Shown: one piece after another, positions 8,569 through 16,644 of the stretch
Layout: each line of letters opens with the position of its first letter
Numbering within the stretch: position 1 is the first letter of the stretch
Assembly (NCBI GenBank): GCA_903873905.1
Contig: CAIQQJ010000094.1
Coordinates: 1-45,804 of the forward strand
Length of the DNA stretch: 45,804 nt
Origin: an uncultured Flavobacteriales bacterium
Lineage (GTDB): Bacteria > Bacteroidota > Bacteroidia > Palsa-965
Direction: 5' to 3'
Notes under the pieces: generated by a model
What the model was told of the DNA's origin: nothing
The model's database searches: none
What the model saw: only the letters and a program-made list of their open reading frames with translations
Position numbers and translations under genes: made by a program

Positions 8569-9570
8569 ATGAGTCACAAAATAGCAGTTATTGGAGGAGG
8601 AAGCTGGGCAACAGCAATCATCAAAATGCTTTGCAATAATGTAAATGGCAATGAAAAGATCGGTTGGTGGATTCGGCATGAAGAGACTATTGATTACATA
8701 AAAAAGTTTCGGCACAACCCTCGCTACCTGAGTTCAGTTGAATTGCAGTTAGATCACCTTGAACTTTCCACCGACATCGCCGCTACAATTAGAAATCATG
8801 AAATAATCATCATGGCGGTTCCTGCGGCTTTCCTTGAAGATTCACTCAAGGGTTTGACGAAAGATGATTTTAAAAACAAAATTATTTTTTCTGCCATTAA
8901 AGGAATTGTTCCTCGCCCTCTTTTAATTGTTGGGGAATATTTCAATCAAGAATTTTCAGTTCCCTATTCACACATTGGCGTCATCACAGGCCCTTGTCAC
9001 GCGGAAGAAGTTGCTTTGGAAAAACTTTCTTACCTCACGATCGCTTCTCAATCCAATAATTTCGCGCAGTTTGTTGCCGATAAAATTTCCTGTCGCTATA
9101 TCCGTGCCTCTGTTTCAGATGATATTTATGGCACAGAAATTTCTGCCGTTCTCAAAAATGTTTTCGCAATCGCCAGTGGAATTTGTCATGGACTAGGTTA
9201 CGGCGACAATTTTCAAGCCGTATTGATTGCCAATTCCATTCAGGAAATTTCCCGATTTGTAAAAGCGGTGCATCCAATTGATCGCGACATAAAAAGCAGC
9301 GCCTACCTCGGCGATTTATTGGTTACTGCCTATTCCCAATTCTCTCGCAACAGAATGTTTGGCGCAATGATTGGAAAAGGTTATTCCGTGAAAATGGCTC
9401 AACTGGAAATGGAAATGATTGCTGAAGGTTATTATGCGGTGAAATGCATCAAGGAAATTAACTCAAAATATAATGTGAACATGCCCATAACGGATGCGGT
9501 GTATCACATCCTTTACGAAAGAATTTCTCCTGTGATTGAAATAAAATTATTGACAGATAAGCTTTCCTGA
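8569..9570 (+). CDS. gpsA: NAD(P)+-dependent glycerol-3-phosphate dehydrogenase
   Basis: The enzyme reduces dihydroxyacetone phosphate to sn-glycerol 3-phosphate, the backbone for phospholipid synthesis, in the cytoplasm. The 333-residue length is usual. The Rossmann glycine loop IAVIGGGSWATA starts at residue 5, ITGPCHAEEV lies mid-protein, and the EISAVLKNVFAIASGICHGLGYGDN block carries the expected catalytic lysine. A near-consensus -7 box lies 6 nt before the ATG. The gene is flanked by membrane glycosyltransferase-like genes, but its role is probably general lipid synthesis. Confidence 0.95.
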   Translation: MSHKIAVIGGGSWATAIIKMLCNNVNGNEKIGWWIRHEETIDYIKKFRHNPRYLSSVELQLDHLELSTDIAATIRNHEIIIMAVPAAFLEDSLKGLTKDDFKNKIIFSAIKGIVPRPLLIVGEYFNQEFSVPYSHIGVITGPCHAEEVALEKLSYLTIASQSNNFAQFVADKISCRYIRASVSDDIYGTEISAVLKNVFAIASGICHGLGYGDNFQAVLIANSIQEISRFVKAVHPIDRDIKSSAYLGDLLVTAYSQFSRNRMFGAMIGKGYSVKMAQLEMEMIAEGYYAVKCIKEINSKYNVNMPITDAVYHILYERISPVIEIKLLTDKLS

Positions 9571-9604
9571 AAATCAGTAAGCGGTCAGCTGACAGCCAAC
9601 AGAA

Positions 9605-11005
9605 ATGCGCTCAGAAAAAAACTATTTTCCCCTTCTAACCAATCTCTTCTTTCTAACGATGGCCATCTTCGCCATTGTATTCGCGCAGGAAAGATTTCAG
9701 GCAGATGGTGCATACTATCTTTTTAAGGTTGTTAATTCTGGACAGTTTCAAATTGAACACCAGCGTTTCATCCTTGCTGTTTCACAAGTGTTGCCTTTGA
9801 TTGGCGTAAAATTGGGATGGAGTTTGAATACCATTATCGTTCTCAATTCCCTGAACAACGTCGTCGTCTTTTATCTCGTTTTTCTCTATGCAACAAAATA
9901 TCTTCGAGACAACACAGCGGGCGTCGCGATAATTCTATTTATGGTTTTCGGAGTTTTGTACATTCAGTTTATTCCGATGTATGAAATTTGGTATGGAACA
10001 ATCTTATTGGTACTCGTGCGATCGCACATGGTCAATGGAAGAAACTTTTTAATGTGCGATTTGATTCTCTTGGGAATTATCATGATCACCATTTTATTTT
10101 CACATCCATTATTATTTATTCCCCTATTGTTCCTCTTGCTCTTCGATGCCGCTGAACGGTGGGTGATTCAATGGAGAATGTTTTTTCTGGTTGCTGCCAT
10201 ATTTATTTTTTGGTATATCATCAAAAAAATGTTTCTCAGTTCATATGAAGCCGGAAAAATATCACTCCTCGATTTTTCATGGAACAAGGCTTACTTGAAT
10301 CTGACACATCTCGGCTATTATTGGAAATTATTCAAATTCTTTTTCTCGTTTTACACCATTCCAATGTTCGTTTATCTTTTTACAATGGGATTTTATATTG
10401 TCAGAAAAAATCACAGAAAATTAGTTTTGGTTTCCGCATTTTTATTTGGGCAAATCCTGCTCATCAATCTCACAAACGAAATGGATTGGGAATTAACTCC
10501 TTATTTCGAAAGAATGTATATGCCCATCATCCCAATTGTTTTTCTGCCTTTCCTCTATGATTTATTCACACAAATGACTTTGAAAAATAATTATGGTGCA
10601 ATTCTCCTTGTATTAATTGTCGGTTGGCGAATCATGATATTTACCAAATTAGGTTTTCAATTCAAAAAAAATACAGCACAAACAGAAGTGGCAATTACCG
10701 AAGCGCAGAAATTATCGGGAAGTAAATTTGAATTGGATCCCAACGATTACAATTCTTGTATGAAATATGTTGATTGGTCATTCACCATGGAAACCTTATT
10801 GCGATCTGCCGCAATTGATAAAAACAAAACAGTAAGCATTTGCACTTGGGAAGATTTTGCGGAACACGATAATAAAAATCGCTTGAACGAAAATGATTAC
10901 ATGATGCGTCGCTGGGAAGTCATGCCCGATTATTCCATCAATCAGAATTATTTTCACATTCAACAGGGAAAGTATGTTCGCTTGAATCCTCTTTGTGGAA
11001 AATAA
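9605..11005 (+). CDS. Polytopic inner-membrane protein, possibly GT-C like
   Basis: The 466-residue protein has about ten hydrophobic segments between residues 10 and 360 and a soluble tail. An acidic residue in the first external loop (FQADGAYYLFKV, about 32-43) recalls the DGxxYY motif of GT-C glycosyltransferases. No other signature is clear, and it lacks the C-terminal jelly-roll domain seen in the other GT-C proteins here. It follows gpsA by 34 bp and may be cotranscribed. The family is not recognised with confidence. Confidence 0.65.
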   Translation: MRSEKNYFPLLTNLFFLTMAIFAIVFAQERFQADGAYYLFKVVNSGQFQIEHQRFILAVSQVLPLIGVKLGWSLNTIIVLNSLNNVVVFYLVFLYATKYLRDNTAGVAIILFMVFGVLYIQFIPMYEIWYGTILLVLVRSHMVNGRNFLMCDLILLGIIMITILFSHPLLFIPLLFLLLFDAAERWVIQWRMFFLVAAIFIFWYIIKKMFLSSYEAGKISLLDFSWNKAYLNLTHLGYYWKLFKFFFSFYTIPMFVYLFTMGFYIVRKNHRKLVLVSAFLFGQILLINLTNEMDWELTPYFERMYMPIIPIVFLPFLYDLFTQMTLKNNYGAILLVLIVGWRIMIFTKLGFQFKKNTAQTEVAITEAQKLSGSKFELDPNDYNSCMKYVDWSFTMETLLRSAAIDKNKTVSICTWEDFAEHDNKNRLNENDYMMRRWEVMPDYSINQNYFHIQQGKYVRLNPLCGK

Positions 11006-11050
11006 TTTTTACAAGTAGGAGCAGAATCATTTCTGAATTTTAAACCACCT

Positions 11051-11143
11051 CTCCCGCTTTCCGTTGCAAGTCCTCGTTTCACTGCGGGCTTTCCGCTGCA
11101 ATCGGGGCTATTTCACAACATCGCATTTTCAAACAAAAAAGCC
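11051..11143 (-). repeat. Dispersed intergenic repeat, copy B
   Basis: Read on the minus strand it contains ATAGCCCCGATTGCAGCGG, then AAAGCCCG, a short spacer without a strong palindrome, and GGACTTGCAACGGAAAGCGG, matching the two boxes of copy A. Upstream GTTTGAAA and GGCTTTTTTG are also shared. It lies between the convergent ends of the 9605 gene and uvrC. Confidence 0.6.
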
Positions 11144-11163
11144 ACGGAGGCACGGAGACACGG
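11143..11163. repeat. CACGGAGR tandem repeat
   Basis: CACGGAGG, CACGGAGA and CACGG follow one another directly. The rest of 11006-11242 holds AT-rich short repeats (TTTCAAAC units) and no gene that I can see. Confidence 0.55.
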
Positions 11164-11242
11164 GGAAAAATTCAAATTTGCAATCTGCACATTTGCACAT
11201 CAACCTTCAAACATTTCAACTTTCAAACTTTCAAACTCTTCT

Positions 11243-13039
11243 TCAATGAAAATGGCTCCATATTAATACTGCCTTCGCCTTTCCAACAACCTCTGCAATT
11301 TCCATTTCACTTTTTTCCTTTATCTGTTTCACCGATTTAAATACGGTCAATAATTTCTGCGCCGTTGTGTCACTGATTCCTTTTATTTCCGTCAATTCCG
11401 TTTTGATCGTTTCCTTGCTGCGTTTGTTTCGGTGATGTGTAATTCCAAATCGATGTGCCTCATCACGGATTTGCTGAATGATGCGAAGCGTTTCTGATTT
11501 TTTGTCGAGGTAAAGTGGAACGGAATCATCCGGATAATAAATTTCCTCCAATCGTTTTGCAATTCCAATCACGGCAACTTTCCCACGCAGTCCCAATTTT
11601 TCCAAACTCGTCATCGCTGCACTGAGTTGTCCTTTTCCTCCATCAATCACAATCAGTTGTGGCATTTCCAAATTTTCCTCCACCACTCTTTTGTAACGGC
11701 GATAAATCACTTCTTCCATCGTCGCAAAATCATCCGGACCAACAACAGTTTTCACATTGAAGTGACGATATTCTTTTTTCGCTGGACGCGCATCTCTAAA
11801 AACAGTCATGGCTGAAACAGCAAAGTCACCTTGAAAATTCGAGTTGTCGAAACATTCAATGAGTCGCGGCTCTTCTATCAAACGCAAATCTTTCATCATC
11901 GTCGCGAGAATTCTTTTCTTGTGCCGCTCCGGATCAACCAATGATTCTCTACTTGATTTGTCTTTTCTGTAATAACCAACATTGCGTTCCGATAATTCCA
12001 GCAAATGTTTTTTATCACCAATTTTCGGAACCTCAAATTCAACGTCCGGAATTTCTATGGATGGAATGAAAGGAACAATTACTTCAGGAGAAATACTTTG
12101 AAAACGTTCGCGTAATTCCACAATGGCAATTTGCAACAACTCATCATCCGTTTCATCCAAACGTTTTTTCATTTCAATCGTATGCCCTTGCACAATCGCG
12201 CCATCAATAACCTTGAAAAAATTCACGTAAGCGGATTTCTCATCTGATTGAAGTGAAAACACATCCACGTTTGTAATGGTGGCGCTCACAACTGTTGATT
12301 TCGATTTATAATTTTCCAGCGCTTCAATTCTTTCTTTCAACTCCTGCGCTTTTTCAAATTGCATGCTCGAGGAAAATTCCTGCAACATCACTTTCAATTG
12401 TTTCAACACAACAGAAATATTTCCCTTCAAAATTCCACGAATATGACTGATGCCAATGTCGTAATTTTCTTCCGTCTGCAATCCTTCACACGGACCAAGA
12501 CAATTTCCAATATGAAATTCCAAACACACCTTGAATTTTTTCGCTTCAATGCTTTTTTCCGTCAATGCCAATCTGCAATTCCGTAGTGGATACATTTTGT
12601 GAACCAAATCCAAAATTGCATGCATCACTCTTCCGCTTACATAAGGCCCGAAATAGTGTGAGCCATCGCGCACCAATCTGCGTGTGGAATAAATTCTTGG
12701 AAAACGTTCATTGGTAATACAAATCCACGGAAATGTTTTGTCATCCTTCAGCAACACGTTGTATCGTGGCTGATATTTCTTGATCAGGTTATTCTCCAAC
12801 AACAAAGCATCCAACTCCGTATCAACAACCAAATATTTTATGTCAACAATTTTCCGAACAAGAATCGTTGTCTTCGCCTGTTCGTGATTTTCCTTCGTGA
12901 AATAAGAGGAAACGCGCTTCTTCAGATTTTTTGCTTTCCCAACATAAATCAATTTTCCCTCCGCATCATAATACTGATACACACCCGGATTATCAGGAAT
13001 TGATTTTATAATATGAAGTAAATGTTCGGGAGCAGCCAT
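11243..13039 (-). CDS. uvrC: UvrABC system protein C (excinuclease subunit)
   Basis: UvrC makes both incisions around a lesion in nucleotide excision repair after loading by UvrA-UvrB. The 598-residue chain has the N-terminal GIY-YIG nuclease domain (GVYQYYDAEGKLIYVGKAKN, about 19-38), a Cys-containing middle part (CLEFHIGNCLGPCEG), a UVR motif binding UvrB (FEKAQELKERIEALE, about 215), the RNase H-like nuclease half (ECFDNSNFQGD, VIDGGKGQ) and a C-terminal helix-hairpin-helix (IKGISDTTAQKLL). The longer start at 13057 is rejected because the -7 box at 13047-13054 overlaps it; the ATG at 13039 (MAAPEHLL) fits. Confidence 0.95.
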   Translation of the reverse strand: MAAPEHLLHIIKSIPDNPGVYQYYDAEGKLIYVGKAKNLKKRVSSYFTKENHEQAKTTILVRKIVDIKYLVVDTELDALLLENNLIKKYQPRYNVLLKDDKTFPWICITNERFPRIYSTRRLVRDGSHYFGPYVSGRVMHAILDLVHKMYPLRNCRLALTEKSIEAKKFKVCLEFHIGNCLGPCEGLQTEENYDIGISHIRGILKGNISVVLKQLKVMLQEFSSSMQFEKAQELKERIEALENYKSKSTVVSATITNVDVFSLQSDEKSAYVNFFKVIDGAIVQGHTIEMKKRLDETDDELLQIAIVELRERFQSISPEVIVPFIPSIEIPDVEFEVPKIGDKKHLLELSERNVGYYRKDKSSRESLVDPERHKKRILATMMKDLRLIEEPRLIECFDNSNFQGDFAVSAMTVFRDARPAKKEYRHFNVKTVVGPDDFATMEEVIYRRYKRVVEENLEMPQLIVIDGGKGQLSAAMTSLEKLGLRGKVAVIGIAKRLEEIYYPDDSVPLYLDKKSETLRIIQQIRDEAHRFGITHHRNKRSKETIKTELTEIKGISDTTAQKLLTVFKSVKQIKEKSEMEIAEVVGKAKAVLIWSHFH

Positions 13040-13046
13040 TGAAACG

Positions 13047-13054
13047 CAAAGATA
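13047..13054 (-). promoter_or_regulatory. -7 box (TATCTTTG) of uvrC
   Basis: Exact TAnnTTTG match on the minus strand, 7 nt before the ATG at 13039. Confidence 0.65.
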
Positions 13055-13146
13055 CAATGGAACTTAAGAAGCAGTAGAATTTGGCGGAAGGGAGATGTCA
13101 AAATGAAATCCGACTACCGCTACCACTAAACGCTACCACTGTTTTT

Positions 13147-14115
13147 TTACCAACTCGGACAACTGCCAAGACGATATTTTATTGGCGGCTTTTTACAGGA
13201 AAACTGATAGCCCAAAGTAATTTCATGTGATCCCGCAGAAGCATTTGTCAATTTGGAAACCGTCACATCATAACTGTATCCCAAGCGCAAGGAATTTACT
13301 TCCATGCCCAACAAAATAATGAATGAGTCATTTCCACGATACCACATTCCACCAACAATTGTTCCCTTACGAACATAAACGCCCATGTTCAGTTGTTTGA
13401 AATCACCCTGTTGCTGATAAAGTATGTTGGGTGAAATAACAGTTTCATCTGAGTAACTGCTTGCCTTATTCACAGGAATGTTTGCTCCTGCATGAAAAGT
13501 ATATTTTCTTGGTAATGGACTTTGTCCGTCAATGAAAGATTCATTCGGTTCGAGAATATGATGTACCGCTCCACCGGCAAATAAATATTTTGATGAAATC
13601 AACATGCCACATGCGAGATCAAAATTTCCGACCGATTGTTTTCCTGGAGCTTCATTTGTGGTCCAAATAAATCCGCGTTGTGGATCAATCTGATCACCGA
13701 AAGTGAGTTTGCTCCAATTCACTGTTTTCTGCCAATAGCCCGCTTGTATTGCCGCAGTAACAGAAACTTTTCTGGTGATCGGAATTACCGGTGCGTAAAT
13801 AAGTCCAACGCCGGTTGTTTGCAATGTTCCTTTCGCCGCATTGTCATTCACCACCATCAATCCAATGCCGCCTTTCACTTTGTAAGCAAGTTTGTCAATG
13901 GAAACACCAACGGTTGAATACGTGCCATAAATTCCAGGCCATTGCATTCGATAAGAAATATTTACCCGCGGACAAACTCTGTTCCCTGCCAATGCGGGAT
14001 TCAGGTAAAGTGGGTTTGCATAAAATTGTGTGAATTCAGGATCCTGTGCGCGCAGACTTAACACTGCAAGAATTCCGCAAAATCCCAATAGGAAAATTTT
14101 GTAGGATTGTTTCAT
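13147..14115 (-). CDS. PorP/SprF family type IX secretion outer-membrane protein
   Basis: The 322-residue protein has an N-terminal signal peptide (MKQSYKIFLLGFCGILAVL to about LRAQ) followed by the PorP/SprF hallmark QDPEFTQFYANPLYLNPALAG and a barrel of alternating beta strands. Proteins of this family sit in the outer membrane and work with the type IX secretion machinery, often for substrates with type B C-terminal signals. Residues 139-151 (FGDQIDPQRGFIW) form a conserved segment that is nearly duplicated in the putative anti-sigma protein encoded upstream. The start at 14115 gives a standard signal peptide; 14142 is an alternative. It lies downstream of the sigma/anti-sigma pair on the same strand, 388 bp away. 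Confidence 0.9.
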   Translation of the reverse strand: MKQSYKIFLLGFCGILAVLSLRAQDPEFTQFYANPLYLNPALAGNRVCPRVNISYRMQWPGIYGTYSTVGVSIDKLAYKVKGGIGLMVVNDNAAKGTLQTTGVGLIYAPVIPITRKVSVTAAIQAGYWQKTVNWSKLTFGDQIDPQRGFIWTTNEAPGKQSVGNFDLACGMLISSKYLFAGGAVHHILEPNESFIDGQSPLPRKYTFHAGANIPVNKASSYSDETVISPNILYQQQGDFKQLNMGVYVRKGTIVGGMWYRGNDSFIILLGMEVNSLRLGYSYDVTVSKLTNASAGSHEITLGYQFSCKKPPIKYRLGSCPSW

Positions 14116-14287
14116 GATATGTGTTTTAAAAGGTGATGCCAATTAAAAGACGCAAGTCATGATTGGAGGTTGCCTTATATTACAAAGAAAGAGTAAGCAA
14201 AATTTCAGATTTTCACAGAACATTTTTTATCTGCCAACCGAATGCATTTTTCATTGGTAATTGGTAATCGACAAATCCGTAATCATT

Positions 14288-14402
14288 AAGGCGTGTCCTT
14301 CCTGCGTCAGGTCGGGCTATTCGCTGCAAGTCCTCAACCGTAGTGTTGGGTTTGAAAACCCGACACCACGTCTTCCGGGCTTTCCACTTCTATCCCTCAC
14401 GC
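14288..14402 (-). repeat. Dispersed intergenic repeat, copy C, with hairpin
   Basis: On the minus strand it reads GCGTGAGGGATAG, then GTGGAAAGCCCGGAAGACG, an 11-bp palindrome with one G-T pair (14343-14353 with 14356-14366), GAGGACTTGCAGCGAATAGC, and CACGCCTTA. It closely matches copy D at 33858-33999 in opposite orientation. It directly follows the T-tract of the terminator at 14403-14432. The rest of the 14116-14503 gap holds CACCTGTC-type short repeats and presumably the porP promoter; no gene is seen. Confidence 0.75.
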
Positions 14403-14432
14403 AAAAAAAGTTCCCATAAGGAAACTCTTTGC
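14403..14432 (-). terminator. Terminator after the sigma/anti-sigma operon
   Basis: On the minus strand AGTTTCC and GGGAACT pair around a TTAT loop (7 bp, one G-T pair) and are followed by seven T residues. It sits about 70 bp beyond the stop codon at 14504. Confidence 0.6.
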
Positions 14433-14503
14433 ATATTGAAATGATCAAAAAAATTACTGTCTTTTTCACCTGTCACCTGTCCCTTGTCACCGGCCCCTCC
14501 AAC

Positions 14504-15250
14504 TCACCCTCCAATATCAAACCCCTGTTGATCTCCATTTGTTGGTGTTCCTTTCGACGGGGAATTCGTTGGAATGGAATCTGAAGAACGAAGCGGTTTA
14601 ATGGTTGCCTTGATTCCTGTCGAATCTTTTTTGAGAATTATTTTTTTTACATTTCCATTTTCGGAATCATAAAAAACATTTGGATTGGGATCAGTTATGT
14701 TTTGAGAAACCACATTATTATTTTCCTGCGTTTTATAAATAAACCCTTTTCGCGGATCAATCTGATCACCGAATCTCAAGGAAGAATTTTTCTGTTTTTT
14801 TGTTTTCGCACTTCCGTCTGCATTGATTGTTGCAGCAGTTTGTTCACTTGTTGATGTTACCGCAAGTGCATTTTCATTTTGTGCTTGTCGCGTTTCACCA
14901 GAAACTTCCGTTGAATTATTGGAGACTGTTGGAGAAGAATGATTCACCGAAACATTGCTTTGTTCAGGTGCGTTCTTTTGAGTTGCAGAAATCGATCTCG
15001 GAGATTCTGAATTCGCCTTGCCGGAATGCGTTGCCAATGCATAACCTAAAGCTGAAATTCCCAATATTCCAATTGCAACCAAAATCGTGTTCAAGGAAAT
15101 TTTCCAATGAAAGCGAGTGGCCTTGGGCAAAGTATTCAACGAACGGCTCATAGCGTCCCAGTCAGCTCCGTTGGCGGGAGCCTCATAGTCGCTTAGCCGG
15201 TCGTGTACCGCCCGGAAAAGTTTGTCATCGTGTAGTTGTCCGTTCTCCAT
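14504..15250 (-). CDS. Single-pass membrane protein, putative anti-sigma factor carrying a PorP-like peptide
   Basis: The 248-residue product is not a database-recognisable enzyme. Residues 1-45 (DDKLFRAVHDRLSDYEAP, then WDAMSRSLNTLP) match a short helical motif common at the N-terminus of Bacteroidota membrane proteins encoded beside ECF sigma factors. One membrane helix follows (about 51-73), then a Ser/Asn/Thr/Gln-rich linker (74-155), then FGDQIDPRKGFIY at 160-172. This last segment copies the PorP family peptide FGDQIDPQRGFIW encoded at 13147-14115. The gene overlaps the sigma factor gene by 26 bp, indicating coupled translation. The topology would place the PorP-like peptide in the periplasm. 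The anti-sigma role is inferred from layout, not from a classical zinc-binding domain, which is absent. Confidence 0.7.
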   Translation of the reverse strand: MENGQLHDDKLFRAVHDRLSDYEAPANGADWDAMSRSLNTLPKATRFHWKISLNTILVAIGILGISALGYALATHSGKANSESPRSISATQKNAPEQSNVSVNHSSPTVSNNSTEVSGETRQAQNENALAVTSTSEQTAATINADGSAKTKKQKNSSLRFGDQIDPRKGFIYKTQENNNVVSQNITDPNPNVFYDSENGNVKKIILKKDSTGIKATIKPLRSSDSIPTNSPSKGTPTNGDQQGFDIGG

Positions 15251-15806
15251 CTGCTTGTTTAATAAGGTTATTTAAATTTTTCTTGAGCTGGAAGCGGGCC
15301 TTCGCCAAATTCGACTTTGAAGTTCCTTCGCTGATACCAAGTTGGTCTGCAATTTCTTTATGTGGTAGATCTTCCATCACATACAGATTGAAAACAGTCC
15401 GGTAGGCAGGACTCAATTGGCTAACCGCATAAAGAATTTCTTCTTCCGATAGGTTGTTCAACAAGTTGTCCTCTTCTACTTCCTCGGCAGCATCAGGAAT
15501 ATCCCCTTCACGCGCATAAACGGTAGACACAATCATGTATTCATGTTTGTTGCGCCTCAAGTGATCCACTGAAGTATTTACAATTATTCTCCGCACCCAA
15601 CCTTCAAAAGAACCCTTGAAGCCAAAATTGCGAATCGATGTAAATACTTTGATGAAACCTTCTTGTAGCATATCGCTGGCCTCGTCGTGATTCTTGGCAT
15701 AACGCAGGCATACGCCTTTCATTTTACCATAGAACCGCTTATAGAGCGCTTCCTGACAGGCTCTGTCCTGTCGTATGCAACCGGCGATAAGTTCGTTGTC
15801 TGTCAT
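15225..15806 (-). CDS. RNA polymerase ECF sigma factor (SigP-like)
   Basis: The 193-residue protein has both ECF domains. Region 2 contains YAKNHDEASDMLQEGFIKVFTSI and FEGWVRRIIVNTSVDHLRR. Region 4 contains LSPAYRTVFNLYVMEDLPHKEIADQLGISEGTSKSNLAKAR. The central segment (about 95-120) is acidic. It is the first gene of an operon with the overlapping membrane protein and lies upstream of a PorP/SprF gene. In Porphyromonas gingivalis the ECF factor SigP controls type IX secretion genes, so an analogous role is reasonable but not proven. A short inverted repeat (GGTAG/CTACC, about 15812-15829) lies just before the ATG. Confidence 0.92.
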   Translation of the reverse strand: MTDNELIAGCIRQDRACQEALYKRFYGKMKGVCLRYAKNHDEASDMLQEGFIKVFTSIRNFGFKGSFEGWVRRIIVNTSVDHLRRNKHEYMIVSTVYAREGDIPDAAEEVEEDNLLNNLSEEEILYAVSQLSPAYRTVFNLYVMEDLPHKEIADQLGISEGTSKSNLAKARFQLKKNLNNLIKQADGERTTTR

Positions 15807-15906
15807 TTTGCGGTAGGGGGTCCGCTACCTTTTACGCCTATATGACGCCAAAAGGTTCTGGTGGTTGCCCAGAATTTTAGTATTCACTAGAAATTAGGGT
15901 GATTTT

Positions 15907-16635
15907 TTATGAAATTCCCAAAGTGGTAATGCAAATTCCTGCCGCTTCCTGCTCTGCTCTTTTCTTGGATTGGTGCTGGCTACGTGCCCGAGGCTCCCCG
16001 TCAATTGTAATCTCAATGGTAAATATTTTCAATTGACCCGCTCCTGTTTCATCAACCATATTAAATCGCAATTCCTTCCGACTTTTCTGGGCCCACTCAA
16101 TTAATTTGCTCTTAAAATCAAAGTCATTTGCTTCAATTTCGTCAATGTCAAGATGAAATCGAAGAATATTTTGGTTGATGAAGCGAGCTGTGGAATTGTA
16201 TCCTTTGTCAATATAAATTGCACCAATTAGCGCTTCGAAAACATCACCATTAAGTGAATTGCTTCTCCCCGCCAATCCCGATTCCGCAATAATAAAACGA
16301 TCGACTCCGAATTTCACTGCAAGTTTTCCGAGTTGCTGACGACTCACAATCCTTGATCGAATTTTTGTCAGGAAGCCTTCGTCTCTAAATGGAAATTTTT
16401 TGAATAAATAATCCGCGATTACAGAACTTAAAACAGCATCACCAAGAAACTCCAATCGCTCATAACTTTCTTTTGGCGTATCTGTATCGCGACTTTGATT
16501 CGCTGCAGAAGAGTGGGTAAACGCCTTTCGGTAAAGCGAAATATTCCCAGGCCAAAATCCCAGAAGATTTCTTATCGATTTACGAAACGCTTTATCCTGC
16601 CCAGATGAAAAAAGGGCTTGAAGTCTTGCTTTCAC
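15907..16635 (-). CDS. rnc: Ribonuclease III
   Basis: RNase III cleaves double-stranded RNA in rRNA maturation and mRNA turnover. The 242-residue chain has the signature ERLEFLGDAVL (about residues 60-70), the second catalytic region GDVFEALIGAIYIDKGY, and a C-terminal double-stranded RNA-binding domain (from FKSKLIEWAQK to KKRAEQEAAGICITTL). The start codon is GTG at 16635, 9 nt after the fabF stop, so it is the third gene of the acpP-fabF-rnc operon. This order is widespread in Bacteroidota. Confidence 0.95.
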   Translation of the reverse strand: MKARLQALFSSGQDKAFRKSIRNLLGFWPGNISLYRKAFTHSSAANQSRDTDTPKESYERLEFLGDAVLSSVIADYLFKKFPFRDEGFLTKIRSRIVSRQQLGKLAVKFGVDRFIIAESGLAGRSNSLNGDVFEALIGAIYIDKGYNSTARFINQNILRFHLDIDEIEANDFDFKSKLIEWAQKSRKELRFNMVDETGAGQLKIFTIEITIDGEPRARSQHQSKKRAEQEAAGICITTLGIS

Positions 16636-16644
16636 GATTGAAAA

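Noticed and set aside
14504-15250. Classical zinc-binding anti-sigma domain
   Set aside because: No HxxxCxxC motif is visible; the anti-sigma role rests only on layout and the short N-terminal helical motif.
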